DNA of 53,077 bases from Candidatus Poseidonia sp. (GTDB lineage: Archaea; Thermoplasmatota; Poseidoniia; Poseidoniales; Poseidoniaceae): assembly GCA_030827745.1 (NCBI GenBank), contig JAURDW010000004.1, positions 1 through 53,077 on the forward strand, in the 5' to 3' direction. A program made the position numbers and the translations under genes. The first letter of the stretch is position 1, and each line of letters opens with the position of its first letter. This document shows positions 34,759 through 44,924 of this stretch, one piece after another. The notes under the pieces are model-generated. The model ran no database searches. It was not told the DNA's origin and worked only from the letters and a program-made list of their open reading frames with translations.

Positions 34759-35433
34759 ATGGTTCAAAAGCGAGGCCCCGTAGCCAAAACCGTGTCTCAA
34801 GGCCGAGCAGAAGAGATGGTGATGGCGGGTTCGGCACCCTCCGCCTCTTACGCCGGTGACCCCATCGCTCACGTTCATCGAGGAACCGGTTTTGTTGTGC
34901 TCGTGGATGCGGGTATCGTCGTTTATCTCACCTACACCACCTTGGGTGCGCTTGGGTTCTTCCCATCTTCAGCCGCCGCCAACGGGTTTCTCGTCGTCGC
35001 CTTGGTCTTGGCTTATTCGGTGTATGCTGGCTATCGAAGCCGTCGCTCATGGGCGTATTGGCCCGCTGTTGGGGTTTTGTTTGCGGCCAGCATCATGTTT
35101 GCCTTTCTTGCCTTCCTTAACCTGCTTCAATCCCTCATGTCGGGGGAATTCATCCTTTTGGTGTTCACTTTCTTGATGGGGTGGGCCGCCTTAGGTTCGG
35201 GCCGCCGTGCTGTTTTCCATTGGCACCCTGTGTACCGGTCTGGCTATCACAACACGAATCCGCTGACAACGTTTGACCTCCAAGACGGTGAAATGTTGGC
35301 GGCCTGCCCCTCTTGCCTTGCGGTTTTGGCCATTCGTCCGGCGATGTTGGGTCAGGCCGACAAATGCCCGCACTGCGGCAACGGTTTGGTGAGTAAAGAA
35401 CTCCTTGCCCGCCACGGCGGGGAAGAAGAATGA
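34759..35433 (+). CDS. Membrane protein with C-terminal zinc ribbon
   Basis: 4-5 TM-like segments then CPSCLAVLAIRPAMLGQADKCPHCGNG. Confidence 0.75.
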   Translation: MVQKRGPVAKTVSQGRAEEMVMAGSAPSASYAGDPIAHVHRGTGFVVLVDAGIVVYLTYTTLGALGFFPSSAAANGFLVVALVLAYSVYAGYRSRRSWAYWPAVGVLFAASIMFAFLAFLNLLQSLMSGEFILLVFTFLMGWAALGSGRRAVFHWHPVYRSGYHNTNPLTTFDLQDGEMLAACPSCLAVLAIRPAMLGQADKCPHCGNGLVSKELLARHGGEEE

Positions 35434-35507
35434 CCGTTCGGCCTTGATTCCCACCAAAGGAGGCTTCTTGAAGGGAAGCGGTTACGCACCATCATCGGAG
35501 GCTTCGC

Positions 35508-36122
35508 ATGTCATCCATCCAAGACCGACTTCAACAACTGTTGGACGGCGATCTTGACCCTTCCGAAATCGCTGACGACCCGACTTTGGTGAGTTTGGCC
35601 GACCGTCTTTATGGCATCAAAATCGCAGCGGTGCAACCTGTCAAGCCCCGAGACGCTCTTTCCTCGACCCCCGAGGGCGCTCCCGTCACGGAAGTCGCAC
35701 CGCCAACCAACATGCTCGTCGAGGTGATCGAACCGGTTGCCCAAGCTGCACCCGCCGTTCCACTTCCGAGCATGCCCGAACCATCGCTTGACCTTCCACC
35801 GTTGCCCACGAAGAAAGCGAACCCCTTGCGCTGGGTAGCCGCTGGGGGCTTGCTCGCAGTGGTTCTCAACGTGTTTGGGGCGTTCTCCTCGCTGTTTGAG
35901 GGGACCTGCCAGACCGGTGTCGGGGCGTGCCGCGGGCCGGAACAGACCCGAATCAACCTCATGGATGTCCTGAAAATTGGTGAGTCGGACGGCTGGTCGT
36001 ACTCGGTGCTTTCGGAGAGCATGAGCGGGTTGGGCGGCACCGCAGGCGGCATTGGCATTCCCGACTTGGTGGCTTTCGTTGGTCTCTTGTTCGGCTTCTT
36101 GTTGCTCAGCAAACGGAAGTGA
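35508..36122 (+). CDS. Membrane protein: acidic/Pro-rich cytosolic N-terminus, two TM segments
   Basis: PLRWVAAGGLLAVVLNVFGAFSSLF and IPDLVAFVGLLFGFLLLSKRK TM segments; Cys pair in the intervening loop. Confidence 0.75.
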   Translation: MSSIQDRLQQLLDGDLDPSEIADDPTLVSLADRLYGIKIAAVQPVKPRDALSSTPEGAPVTEVAPPTNMLVEVIEPVAQAAPAVPLPSMPEPSLDLPPLPTKKANPLRWVAAGGLLAVVLNVFGAFSSLFEGTCQTGVGACRGPEQTRINLMDVLKIGESDGWSYSVLSESMSGLGGTAGGIGIPDLVAFVGLLFGFLLLSKRK

Positions 36123-36128
36123 TGGCCT

Positions 36129-36407
36129 GTGGCACCCGATGGCGTTCTTTCCGAAGCCATCGCCTACATCGGCATGATGAGCATCTTGGTCGCTTTTTTG
36201 TTGGAGACCCGAAACGTGCTGCACAGCAAACAGCGGCTGTATTTGCTCATGATGGCGTTTGGTTCGGGGCTCTTGGGTGTTCGCGCCTACCTCATCGAGG
36301 AATGGGCGTTTTTGATTCTCGAAATCGTTTGGTGCCTCGCTGCTGTGGTCGCCTTGTCCGCTGTGGCGAACCCAGCGCTTCCCACCGAGGATGAAGCGTC
36401 ATCTTGA
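36129..36407 (+). CDS. Small membrane protein (3 TM-like)
   Basis: 92 aa: EAIAYIGMMSILVAFLLETRNVLHSKQRLYLLMMAFGSGLLGVRAYLIEEWAFLILEIVWCLAAVVALSAV; overlaps proS start. Confidence 0.7.
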   Translation: MAPDGVLSEAIAYIGMMSILVAFLLETRNVLHSKQRLYLLMMAFGSGLLGVRAYLIEEWAFLILEIVWCLAAVVALSAVANPALPTEDEASS

Positions 36408-37956
36408 TGAAACGGAAGTCCGCCCCAAAGCCATGGGCCACGGGAAAGCGAAGCGAGGGATTCCATCAAAATCCGAGAACTTCAACGAGTGGTACCCCTT
36501 CATGGTCGAGGCGGCCGAACTCGTTGACAAACGCTATCCCATCAAGGGAATGGACGTCTGGCGACCCTACGGTTGGAAGACGATGAAACTCATCGATGCG
36601 CTCACTCACGCCGAAATGGAACGCACCCACCACGAAGAAGTGAACTTCCCCCTACTTATTCCTGAAACGCTTTTGGAAAAAGAAAATGCCCTCGTCGCAC
36701 GCCTCAAGCGAGCCCGTGAAGAAGGCGTCGACCCCGACGACCTTCGTGATGAAGACGAAGAGGGCGGTTTCAAGAAAGAAGTCTACTGGGTCAAGCACGC
36801 TGGCGAGAACGACCTCGACATTCCGATGTTCCTTCGCCCCACCTCCGAGACGGCAATGTACACCATGTTCCCGTTGTGGATTCGTTCGCACAAGGACCTC
36901 CCGCTGAAGATTTACCAAATGGTCAACACCTTCCGCTACGAAACCAAACAAACCCGCTCGTTCATCCGTGTGCGTGAAATTCACTTCTTTGAGGCGCACA
37001 CGGCCCATGCCGATGAGGCGGATGCCAGTCGTCAAATTGAGGAAGACTTGGAAATTGTCGACCGCATCATGCACGACCTTTGCCTCCCTATCATCAAGGC
37101 CAAGCGCCCGGTTTGGGACACCTTCCCCGGCGCCTGGTACACCATCGGTATTGATGCCGTTATGCCCAACGGTCGAACCCTTCAAGTGGCTTCCTGCCAC
37201 CACTATCGAGACCAGTGGGCCAAGGCCTTTGACGTCACTTATGAAGACCTCAACGCCCAACAAACCCACTGCCACCAGACCACGTACGGCATGTCGGAAC
37301 GCCTGCTTGGTGCGGTGGTTGGCATGCACGGCGATGAAAGCGGCCTCATCATGCCGCCCAAGATTGCACCGTTCCAGGTCGTCATTTGCCCGATGATTCG
37401 CAAAAACCTCGAAGTCGACACCGTCGCCGTGGCGCATGAGGTCAGTGAGCAACTCCGTGCACGAGGCTTGCGGGTCAAGGTGGACGACCGCGACCTCCAC
37501 CCGGGACAGAAGTACTACGATTGGGAAATCAAAGGGGTTCCGCTGCGCCTTGACATTGGTCCACGCGACATCGCTCAGGGCACGGCCTTCGCAGCTCGCC
37601 GTACCGGCGGTAAGGAGCCGCTTGCCTTGGACAACATCGTCGAGGAATGCTACCGTGTGCTGGATGAGATCGGTGAGGAATTGCGCCGCCGCTCCAAGGC
37701 GCACATGGGCGACGTGATCCAACCCTTGCCGCCCATGGTTCACGAGAACGGGGTATGGCGCTTGGACGGTGAGGTCAAGGACGGTCACATTTACGAACTG
37801 GCGTTCAACGGTTCCGACGCTCATGCCGAGGCTATAGAGCGGGCCACAGGAATGTCGTTCTTGGGTGACGCCACCGATCCGTACGAGAGCGAGCGGCCCT
37901 GTCACATGACCGGTGAGCCTACCAACCGCAGGGTCTTGCTCGCCAAATCTTACTGA
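36391..37956 (+). CDS. proS: Prolyl-tRNA synthetase (archaeal/eukaryotic type)
   Basis: RPTSETAMYTMFPLWIRSHKDLPLKIYQMVNTFRYETKQTRSFIRVREIHFFEAHTAHA; C-terminus ends KSY. Confidence 0.96.
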   Translation: MKRHLDETEVRPKAMGHGKAKRGIPSKSENFNEWYPFMVEAAELVDKRYPIKGMDVWRPYGWKTMKLIDALTHAEMERTHHEEVNFPLLIPETLLEKENALVARLKRAREEGVDPDDLRDEDEEGGFKKEVYWVKHAGENDLDIPMFLRPTSETAMYTMFPLWIRSHKDLPLKIYQMVNTFRYETKQTRSFIRVREIHFFEAHTAHADEADASRQIEEDLEIVDRIMHDLCLPIIKAKRPVWDTFPGAWYTIGIDAVMPNGRTLQVASCHHYRDQWAKAFDVTYEDLNAQQTHCHQTTYGMSERLLGAVVGMHGDESGLIMPPKIAPFQVVICPMIRKNLEVDTVAVAHEVSEQLRARGLRVKVDDRDLHPGQKYYDWEIKGVPLRLDIGPRDIAQGTAFAARRTGGKEPLALDNIVEECYRVLDEIGEELRRRSKAHMGDVIQPLPPMVHENGVWRLDGEVKDGHIYELAFNGSDAHAEAIERATGMSFLGDATDPYESERPCHMTGEPTNRRVLLAKSY

Positions 37957-38228
37957 GCGTTTTCAGCAACCAAAACTGCACCGCAATTCATGCAATGCTT
38001 TCCTTGTGAGGGAGTCAATTCGCCGCATTGGCCGCATAGCACGTAGGCGTGCAATTCGAGCACCGCCTTTTGTTTGACCATCACCCAGGCGACCCACGCA
38101 TAGGCCACGGTCAGGAGGAGGAACAGTCCAACGACGGCACCTGTTCCGAGGTCAAGAAATTGGACGCCGAGCGCGAAGGCGAGGAACACGCAGGCCGTGA
38201 AGACGTAAACGGGCCATTCGAGTCGCAT
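37950..38228 (-). CDS. Small membrane protein with C-terminal zinc ribbon
   Basis: 2 TM-like segments, then CGQCGELTPSQGKHCMNCGAVL. Confidence 0.75.
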   Translation of the reverse strand: MRLEWPVYVFTACVFLAFALGVQFLDLGTGAVVGLFLLLTVAYAWVAWVMVKQKAVLELHAYVLCGQCGELTPSQGKHCMNCGAVLVAENAQ

Positions 38229-38243
38229 GTATGCAGACCTCCC

Positions 38244-39614
38244 TCACATGCCGAAGGAGGACGGGTCCATGTCCATCTCGCCGTCCTTCATCATCTTCCG
38301 CATCTGCTTGTTCAGTTTGCGATTGCCGCCCATGCCCTTCATCATCTTGCGTGAGCGGTTCCACTGACCGATGAGTTCGCGCACGTCCTTTTCACGTACG
38401 CCTGAACCTCTGGCGATTCGTTTGATGCGGTCGGCTTTGATCTTGGCAGGCTCGTTTTTCTCCCACGCCGTCATGGAGTCCATGATGGTCCTGTAACGGT
38501 CAAGGTTTGCCTGCATGGCCTCTTTTTGCCCTTTCGACATGGCACCCATGCCACCGAGCATGCTGCCGGGTAAGAACGACATCAGCTTGTCGATGGTGCC
38601 AACCTTGGACATCATTTCCATTTGTTTGTACATGTCGTTGAGCGTAAAGCGCCCGCTCATCAGGCGTTGCGTGAGGCGCATGGCTTCTTCTTCGTCCATG
38701 TCTTCGGGTGCCAGGTCGATGAGTCCCTGAATGTCCCCCATACCGAGGAGTCGAGAGATAAATCGGTCCGATTCGAACTTCTCGAGGTCCTGAATGCGTT
38801 CCCCGACACCGATGTGGACGATGGGTGCACCGGTGGTGGCGACGGCCGAAAGCGCTCCGCCGCCTCGTGCTGTTCCGTCAAGTTTGGTGATGACGATGCC
38901 CGTGACGCCGGCCAAGGAGTGGAACGAGGCCGCAACAGGGCCGGCGGCTTGGCCAACTTGGGCGTCAATGACCAACCAGCGGTCGGTGGCACGCGTGAGT
39001 CCAGCGATGTTCTCCAACTCTTCAACGAGTTCTTCATCGAGTTGATGTCGCCCGGCGGTGTCTACGATCACGAGGTCTGCGGATGCGCAGGCAGCCAAGC
39101 CGTTTCGAACGATGGTGACGGCGTCTTTGGTTTCGGGTTCGCCGTAAACCTGGACCGTTGTTTCTTCAAGGAGTTGTGAAAGTTGTGCGTACGCTCCTGG
39201 TCGGTGGACGTCGGCTTCAATAACAGCAACTCGGAGGCCGTGTTTCCGGCGATACCATTCGGCGAGTTTCGCCGTTGTGGTTGTTTTTCCTTGCCCGTAC
39301 AAGCCAACCAAAAGCAGGGTGGCGCCACGCGGTTGGAAATCCGTTGGCGGCCCCAAAATTCGGACAAGCTCCGTGTACAGGATGTTCATGGCGTGGGTTT
39401 GCAGGTTGATGCCTGGGCGAGGTTCCTCCTCTCGCATTCTGGATTCAAGCCGGTCCACGATGTCCTTGGTTTGCCGGATGTTGAAGTCCGCTTCTTGAAG
39501 GGCACGACGAAGGCTACGGGTCATTTCACGAAGTTCTTCTTCGTCCAATTTGCGTTTGTTCTTGAGCAGGCCAAGCGAGCGAAAGATTCCTCGCGATAAC
39601 CCTTCAAGAGCCAT
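38244..39614 (-). CDS. srp54: Signal recognition particle GTPase SRP54
   Basis: [71 protein letters not shown]; Met-rich M domain. Confidence 0.97.
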   Translation of the reverse strand: MALEGLSRGIFRSLGLLKNKRKLDEEELREMTRSLRRALQEADFNIRQTKDIVDRLESRMREEEPRPGINLQTHAMNILYTELVRILGPPTDFQPRGATLLLVGLYGQGKTTTTAKLAEWYRRKHGLRVAVIEADVHRPGAYAQLSQLLEETTVQVYGEPETKDAVTIVRNGLAACASADLVIVDTAGRHQLDEELVEELENIAGLTRATDRWLVIDAQVGQAAGPVAASFHSLAGVTGIVITKLDGTARGGGALSAVATTGAPIVHIGVGERIQDLEKFESDRFISRLLGMGDIQGLIDLAPEDMDEEEAMRLTQRLMSGRFTLNDMYKQMEMMSKVGTIDKLMSFLPGSMLGGMGAMSKGQKEAMQANLDRYRTIMDSMTAWEKNEPAKIKADRIKRIARGSGVREKDVRELIGQWNRSRKMMKGMGGNRKLNKQMRKMMKDGEMDMDPSSFGM

Positions 39615-39652
39615 GAGGGGGCGTCAAGGTTGACCCATTTCAAACCATGCCT

Positions 39653-40912
39653 TCACGGGTATGCTTCCTTCGGAACCAGCAACGAAAGGACGTCGCCTTC
39701 CAACGAAGCCTGAACCTGACTGGCTTTGACATGGGAGGTGGTTGGAATGCCTTGTTCCCTTCCATTGACGCCGACGTACAAGGTGCCTTCTTCGCTTCGC
39801 AAGGAGAGGTCGCTGCGGTCGAGTCCGGGGAAATGAAGGTGGATTCGCTCCCCTTCTTCGCTCATTTCACACACCATGCCTCGATGGATGCGGTGGTGGA
39901 GGACTTCCCCCACGGCATGGGGGCCGATGGTGTCTGGCAAGGGATTCACTTCACCGTAGAGAATGGCACCAATGTTGCGAAGGGCATCAACTCCAACAAT
40001 TTCCTGGTCCGCCAAGTCAAGGCGACCCACATGAACTCCTCCAAGCGCCGTCTCCAATTCTTCAATGCGTTCCAACTCCTGGTCGCGTCGTTGCCGTAGA
40101 AACGGATGGTCAAACTCTGGGGTTACGCGGTTGACAAGGCAACCTCCAATCGGGAGGTTGTATTCCTTGAGTGAGGTGTGGGCTCGCAGGGTTTCGTTCA
40201 CGCCCATGCGTTCGGGGATGGTGACGAGGGTGAACGCTGAAGTTTCAGGGTCGCTGAGCACCCGCCTCACATGAAGAACACGGCGCCGGAAGCGTTCAAG
40301 TTCCTCTTTCATGGCGTCGCTTTCTTTTCGTCCAAAGAGCATGGAGCGGAGTCCACCCGATACACGCATCATACGAAGCAACCTTCCCGACCATGCCTCA
40401 ATGAGTTCGGGGAGTGAAAGAAAGCGAAGCGTGTGGCCGGTGGGGGCCGTATCAAACACCACCACGTCCCACGTTGGGTTTTCCATGTGTTTCAGCAATT
40501 CATCAAAGGCCAACGCTTCATCCAAACCGGGAAGGACCATATCCGCCGTCTTGATGTCTGAGCGCAAATCGTCCATCTCCTCCTTTGCCGATGGGTCCAA
40601 CATCATGCCGAGGCCACTCAAGCCCCCCAAGCCCCCCGAACCCATGCTGTTCATGGCTTCACCGACCTTTGGAAGAAGATTGGACAATTTTGCTTCGGGG
40701 TCCATCTCGAGACCAAAGAGGCCCGGGACACCCTCCACCTCGGTGGGCTCTGGTCCGAGGAGAACATTCAGGGAATCGGAGGTTGAATGAGCAGGGTCGC
40801 TTGAGACAAGAAGAACGCGGAGGCCAGAATCGGCCAACCAAACGGCCGTTGCACACGATGTTGTGGTTTTACCAACGCCACCCTTCCCTCCGAACAGCAA
40901 GAGCCGTGCCAT
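39653..40912 (-). CDS. ArsA/Get3-family ATPase with C-terminal HSP20-like domain
   Basis: LFGGKGGVGKTTTSCATAVWLADSGLRVLLVSSDPAHSTSDSL; VVFDTAPTGHTLRFLSLPELI; C-terminal GERIHLHFPGLDRSDLSLRSEEGTLYVGVNGREQGIPT...GDVLSLLVPKEAYP. Confidence 0.92.
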   Translation of the reverse strand: MARLLLFGGKGGVGKTTTSCATAVWLADSGLRVLLVSSDPAHSTSDSLNVLLGPEPTEVEGVPGLFGLEMDPEAKLSNLLPKVGEAMNSMGSGGLGGLSGLGMMLDPSAKEEMDDLRSDIKTADMVLPGLDEALAFDELLKHMENPTWDVVVFDTAPTGHTLRFLSLPELIEAWSGRLLRMMRVSGGLRSMLFGRKESDAMKEELERFRRRVLHVRRVLSDPETSAFTLVTIPERMGVNETLRAHTSLKEYNLPIGGCLVNRVTPEFDHPFLRQRRDQELERIEELETALGGVHVGRLDLADQEIVGVDALRNIGAILYGEVNPLPDTIGPHAVGEVLHHRIHRGMVCEMSEEGERIHLHFPGLDRSDLSLRSEEGTLYVGVNGREQGIPTTSHVKASQVQASLEGDVLSLLVPKEAYP

Positions 40913-41001
40913 GAACCGCCCAACCCGCCGAGGCGTTTGAATGACACCCTCGGAGGTTTTCCGGCCAAGAGTTTCTTGAAGGGAGGCGCGCAGGCACGTT
41001 C

Positions 41002-41793
41002 ATGGTTTCAGAACTCGTGCTGTTTCAGCTCTCGAGTTTCTGTGCCCTCATCGGCATGACGCTGGGTTGGCGTGGTGTGATGACGAAATTTGCGGGATTC
41101 TACGACCTTCCGACGGCTTGGAACCAAGTCTTTTGGGGCATCGTCCTTGGCGGGGTCTATGCAGTCATGGCGGACGGCTTGTTGTTCCGCCCGTACTACA
41201 CGACCGTCATCAGCAGCGACAGCGTGTACACCGGTTTGAACATCATTTCATTGATGATCGTGGCGTTGTTCGCTTCTGTCTTCGCCCACCTTCTCCTTCG
41301 GCGCGCTCGTGTTCGTCGTGGCGGTTCGCAACCGACGAGCGGTTGGGCGCTTGGCTTGGCCGTGGGCGGCATGGTGGCGATGGTTCTCATGTTCAGAATG
41401 TTTGAGTTCGAAGACATTTTTTCCGTCGCCGGGCTTGCGAACATCGCCCTCGTATCGGTGGTTACCCCAAGAGCCGAAGCCCTCATCACGGCTCGCCACG
41501 GTTACATGATGCTGCAAGGCCGTCGTTGGGGCGCTGTCCTTCGGTCGGCCTTTTGGCGAGCATCGCTGCTCGTCGCCCTTTATTTCGTGGTGTTCCAACC
41601 TCTTGGCTGGGTCTTCATTCTCCCGTTTTTGTTTTTGTCGTCGCCCTCGGCTGAAACATGGATTTGGGAATCTGTGCCGAAGGAAGGGCGTCGTCGTCTT
41701 CGCCGTTTGTGGGCAGAACAAGCACGTTCGAAGCAGGCTGCAAACAGCCCATCGGTCAGCATGCCAGCACATCTGCCCGGAGAAGAAGAGTAA
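41002..41793 (+). CDS. Polytopic membrane protein of unknown function
   Basis: 263 aa with about 6 hydrophobic segments; no family recognised. Confidence 0.75.
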   Translation: MVSELVLFQLSSFCALIGMTLGWRGVMTKFAGFYDLPTAWNQVFWGIVLGGVYAVMADGLLFRPYYTTVISSDSVYTGLNIISLMIVALFASVFAHLLLRRARVRRGGSQPTSGWALGLAVGGMVAMVLMFRMFEFEDIFSVAGLANIALVSVVTPRAEALITARHGYMMLQGRRWGAVLRSAFWRASLLVALYFVVFQPLGWVFILPFLFLSSPSAETWIWESVPKEGRRRLRRLWAEQARSKQAANSPSVSMPAHLPGEEE

Positions 41794-41906
41794 GTTTTCT
41801 CTTGCTTGACGCCTTGGTCTCGATTTGAGAGGTTAATTCGAGCAAAAACAGGACGAATCCTTGCCGGGTTTACTTGAGGAATCGTTATACGACGCCAGCC
41901 GAGCCA

Positions 41907-43502
41907 AAGACCATGGGTGCTTGCCCGTATTGCCGCAGCACGGCGTTGCCGAGCGATACGATTTGTTATTCCTGCGGGCGCGTTTTGCCGCAAGGCGACC
42001 GCTCCAGTTACCGCATGGAGCAGCAGTTCAGCATGAAGGGGGATCGTTCAACCGCTTACAAGATGGCTCAAAAGCCATCCGAGCGAGGCGTTGTTCAAAC
42101 CCACACCGGCCGTCAACGCAACATTATGAAACGGAGGAAAAACCGATTTCGAAGTGTGGTCATGTTGGGATTGGTGGCCTTTGTGATGCTCTCGCCCCAA
42201 GCTCAGGAGGCCATCTTCGGAGAGTTTGGAGGGGTTGAAGAATTCCTGCAATCCCAACTTGCTCCCTACCATGTCTACCCGAACGAAGCCACGTACACGC
42301 TCGCCAAAAATGCGGATGTTTCCATGTCGGGCGTTGGCGGTACGGGCGTCGTCACGGAGTCCATTCTCATTCCACCCGTGATGCGATCGTCGTTGACTTC
42401 ATCGTCCCAGTTCACCCTCAATGATGGCGGTGACTCAACGCCAGCAGCCGTGCTTCAAGAAACGCTTGAGCTCGGGCTTGTTGTTGATGGGCAAGCCATC
42501 AACGTGCCCATCGATGGGTTGCCAAACAAGGCGTACAGCGACCGCATCATGACAAACAGCGGACACGAAGTGTGGTGGCCGGCTGTGGGGACAGGACAAG
42601 AGGATTGTTCGGTTGCAAAATGCATCAAGGTTCGTGTGAACATGAATTCTGGGGATTCCGTTCGTTATTCGTTTCAAATTAAGGTGAAATCCACCTCCTA
42701 TTCTTGGTGGGACGACGGACGTGTTGATGCTCGTGTTGCGGGTAAATCATCCGGCATCAACGTGGAGAATTCCGGAACCTTTGCTGACCTTGCACAACGC
42801 GGAAACGGCGTCCGCCAAAGCGAATTTGGGGGGACCCAATGGTACTACCGCGACTCGGTTGGCAACCACGCCATCGATGCCCAAGATGCCTTGGTGATGA
42901 GCACGGCCGACACCATCGCTTCAAGCCTTCCCGAAGGGTCTTCAAGCAATGCCTATGCCTTTGCCAGGGCGACTTTTGACTACCTTCACGCCTACGTCTC
43001 CTATGACCGAGAGGCCCCAACGACAGCCCGCTCAGGCCCCCAATGCCTCGCCGCTCAAACAGGAGATTGCGACGAGCAAACGAACGCGTTCTTCAGCATC
43101 ATGCGGACGAGAGGCGTACCCGGTTGGTATGCTTTTGGCGTCCTTGGAGACCCGTTTTACTCCAACGAAGGCTGGGAGGCTCACGCTTGGGGCTACATCC
43201 AACTCCCCATGAACGACGCTTGGTGCAACGAGCGAAACATTGCGCTTCAGAGTTGTTTCGTTGAAGGCCAAGTCGATGTGGTGAACAACAAATGGTTGTT
43301 GTCAACTCCAACAGCTTACATCGATTGGGTGGAGGAGGCTGACCCCTCCGGTACCCTCGCCTACGAATACTATCACCCCGTCCGGAGCATCACCTACGAT
43401 TCTGGCAGTATCGAGCGTCAACGCAGTTTCGAAACCTTGGGCGACGTCGTCTTTTCCGGTGGCACGTACAAGGTCAAAATGTATCCTGAATCGTTCAGTT
43501 GA
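41907..43502 (+). CDS. Transglutaminase-like domain protein with N-terminal zinc ribbon and single TM
   Basis: ACPYCRSTALPSDTICYSCGRVLP; TM VVMLGLVAFVMLSPQAQ; QTGDCDEQTNAFFSIMRTRGVPGWYAFGVLG...WEAHAWGYIQLP (Cys/His transglutaminase core). ORF track start 41874; ATG at 41913 (MGACPYC) is also plausible. Confidence 0.8.
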   Translation, partial: KTMGACPYCRSTALPSDTICYSCGRVLPQGDRSSYRMEQQFSMKGDRSTAYKMAQKPSERGVVQTHTGRQRNIMKRRKNRFRSVVMLGLVAFVMLSPQAQEAIFGEFGGVEEFLQSQLAPYHVYPNEATYTLAKNADVSMSGVGGTGVVTESILIPPVMRSSLTSSSQFTLNDGGDSTPAAVLQETLELGLVVDGQAINVPIDGLPNKAYSDRIMTNSGHEVWWPAVGTGQEDCSVAKCIKVRVNMNSGDSVRYSFQIKVKSTSYSWWDDGRVDARVAGKSSGINVENSGTFADLAQRGNGVRQSEFGGTQWYYRDSVGNHAIDAQDALVMSTADTIASSLPEGSSSNAYAFARATFDYLHAYVSYDREAPTTARSGPQCLAAQTGDCDEQTNAFFSIMRTRGVPGWYAFGVLGDPFYSNEGWEAHAWGYIQLPMNDAWCNERNIALQSCFVEGQVDVVNNKWLLSTPTAYIDWVEEADPSGTLAYEYYHPVRSITYDSGSIERQRSFETLGDVVFSGGTYKVKMYPESFS

Positions 43503-43511
43503 GGTGAAACC

Positions 43512-44924
43512 ATGCGCATCATTATTGGAGGAGCAGGTCGCGTTGGAATCGCTCTTGCGAAGTCCCTTGTCAACGAACGCTACGACATTGTGGTCATCGA
43601 CAACGACTCGCGTGCCGTTGCGAATGCGCAAGCACTCGACTGTCTGGTCATTCACGGCAGCATCACCTCTCGCCAAAAGTTGCTCGAGGCAGGTGTTGGG
43701 AACGCAGAGGTCTTCGTTGCGGCCACGCCGTCTGACGAAGCCAACCTGATCGCTTGTGCCATTGCAGAACATGCGCATTCGCAAGAAGGCCGAAAGACCA
43801 ACCTCACCTCGATTTGCCGCCTTCGGGACACCAACTACATCAACGAGTACAAAGAAGGTCACCTGACCACTTGGGCCAACATCGACCACGTCGTCAATCC
43901 CTTGCGCGGCGCCATCGGACGCTTGAACGCCGGCCTTCGCTCCACCGACCTTGAAGAAGTGGTGAATTTTGACGACGATGCTTACGTGCTGGAGTTTGAT
44001 GTTGGCGAAACGGCCCGAAACTTGGTGGGCCGGCCCCTTGGTGAAGTTAGAGAGGATTTCGTCCATGGGCTGCCAAACATCGTCGGTGTCAAACGAACAG
44101 GTCAGAAAAGTTTCATTCCCAACGACGAAAGCGTGCTTGAAATCGGGGACCGAATCGCTGTTGCGGTGGTAGGCCTCGACAATTTTAATCCGGCCCTCAT
44201 CACCTTTGGGCACGAAGTCACCTTTTTCCCCGATCATCCCAAGGTGGTCATTGTTGGTGCTTCCTCAAACGGAACCAAGTTGGCGGAGGATTGGTTGGAT
44301 CACGATGCGAAGGTGACCGTGCTTGAGCGAGACTTGAACCGAGCAAACGAACTCTCGGGGTCCGAAATTGGTGGCCACCCCAACCTCGATGTGATTCACG
44401 GGGACCACTTGGACCGAGAAATCTTGGGAGAGATTTCGATTGAAACCTTTGATGTTGCCTTGAGTGCCCTCGATGATGACCATGCCAACATTGCGGCGGT
44501 GCTTTTGCTCTCCGACCTCGGCGTGCCGCACACGGGGTTGATGTTGAACGATGCCGACTTGGTGAAGGTCACCCAAAGAATGGGAATTTCATTTGCTGTT
44601 GACCGTCATCGTGTTGCTGTGAGCAATATTTTGACGCACATCTATCGAAGCACAACCGGTCATTTTTCCTTGCTTGCTGAGATTCCAAATGTGGTCGGCA
44701 TCACGCTTGAGGTCACCGAAAAAGCAAAATTTGCTGGAAAGAAAGTCGGTGAAGCAAACTTCCCCGATTGGCTTCGCCCTGCTTTCATCAAACGCCAGAA
44801 CCTTTCCGGTTCGTGGAGTTCCTTGGAGCCTCTGGCGGACGAACTCCTGCTGGAAAACGACCGGGTCGTCGTCTTTTGCCTCAAAGACAGGGTTTCTGAA
44901 GCGCAAAAGAGGTTCAAGGTGTGA
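43512..44924 (+). CDS. trkA: Trk potassium transporter regulatory subunit TrkA (duplicated RCK/TrkA-N)
   Basis: MRIIIGGAGRVGIALAKSLVNERYDIVVIDND; second Rossmann unit KVVIVGASSNGTKLAEDWLDHDAKVTVLERD. Confidence 0.94.
   Translation: MRIIIGGAGRVGIALAKSLVNERYDIVVIDNDSRAVANAQALDCLVIHGSITSRQKLLEAGVGNAEVFVAATPSDEANLIACAIAEHAHSQEGRKTNLTSICRLRDTNYINEYKEGHLTTWANIDHVVNPLRGAIGRLNAGLRSTDLEEVVNFDDDAYVLEFDVGETARNLVGRPLGEVREDFVHGLPNIVGVKRTGQKSFIPNDESVLEIGDRIAVAVVGLDNFNPALITFGHEVTFFPDHPKVVIVGASSNGTKLAEDWLDHDAKVTVLERDLNRANELSGSEIGGHPNLDVIHGDHLDREILGEISIETFDVALSALDDDHANIAAVLLLSDLGVPHTGLMLNDADLVKVTQRMGISFAVDRHRVAVSNILTHIYRSTTGHFSLLAEIPNVVGITLEVTEKAKFAGKKVGEANFPDWLRPAFIKRQNLSGSWSSLEPLADELLLENDRVVVFCLKDRVSEAQKRFKV

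Noticed and set aside
33497-34837. Long N-terminal extension of CoaBC (start at 34837)
   Set aside because: The extra 46 residues are Arg/Pro-rich and lack similarity to CoaC; ATG at 34699 gives a normal N-terminus and removes overlap with the divergent gene at 34759.
36652-37905. 417-aa minus-strand ORF
   Set aside because: Entirely antisense to proS, which is unambiguous; a shadow ORF of GC-rich coding sequence.
43302-44237. 311-aa minus-strand ORF
   Set aside because: Antisense to the end of the transglutaminase gene and trkA; no domain recognised.
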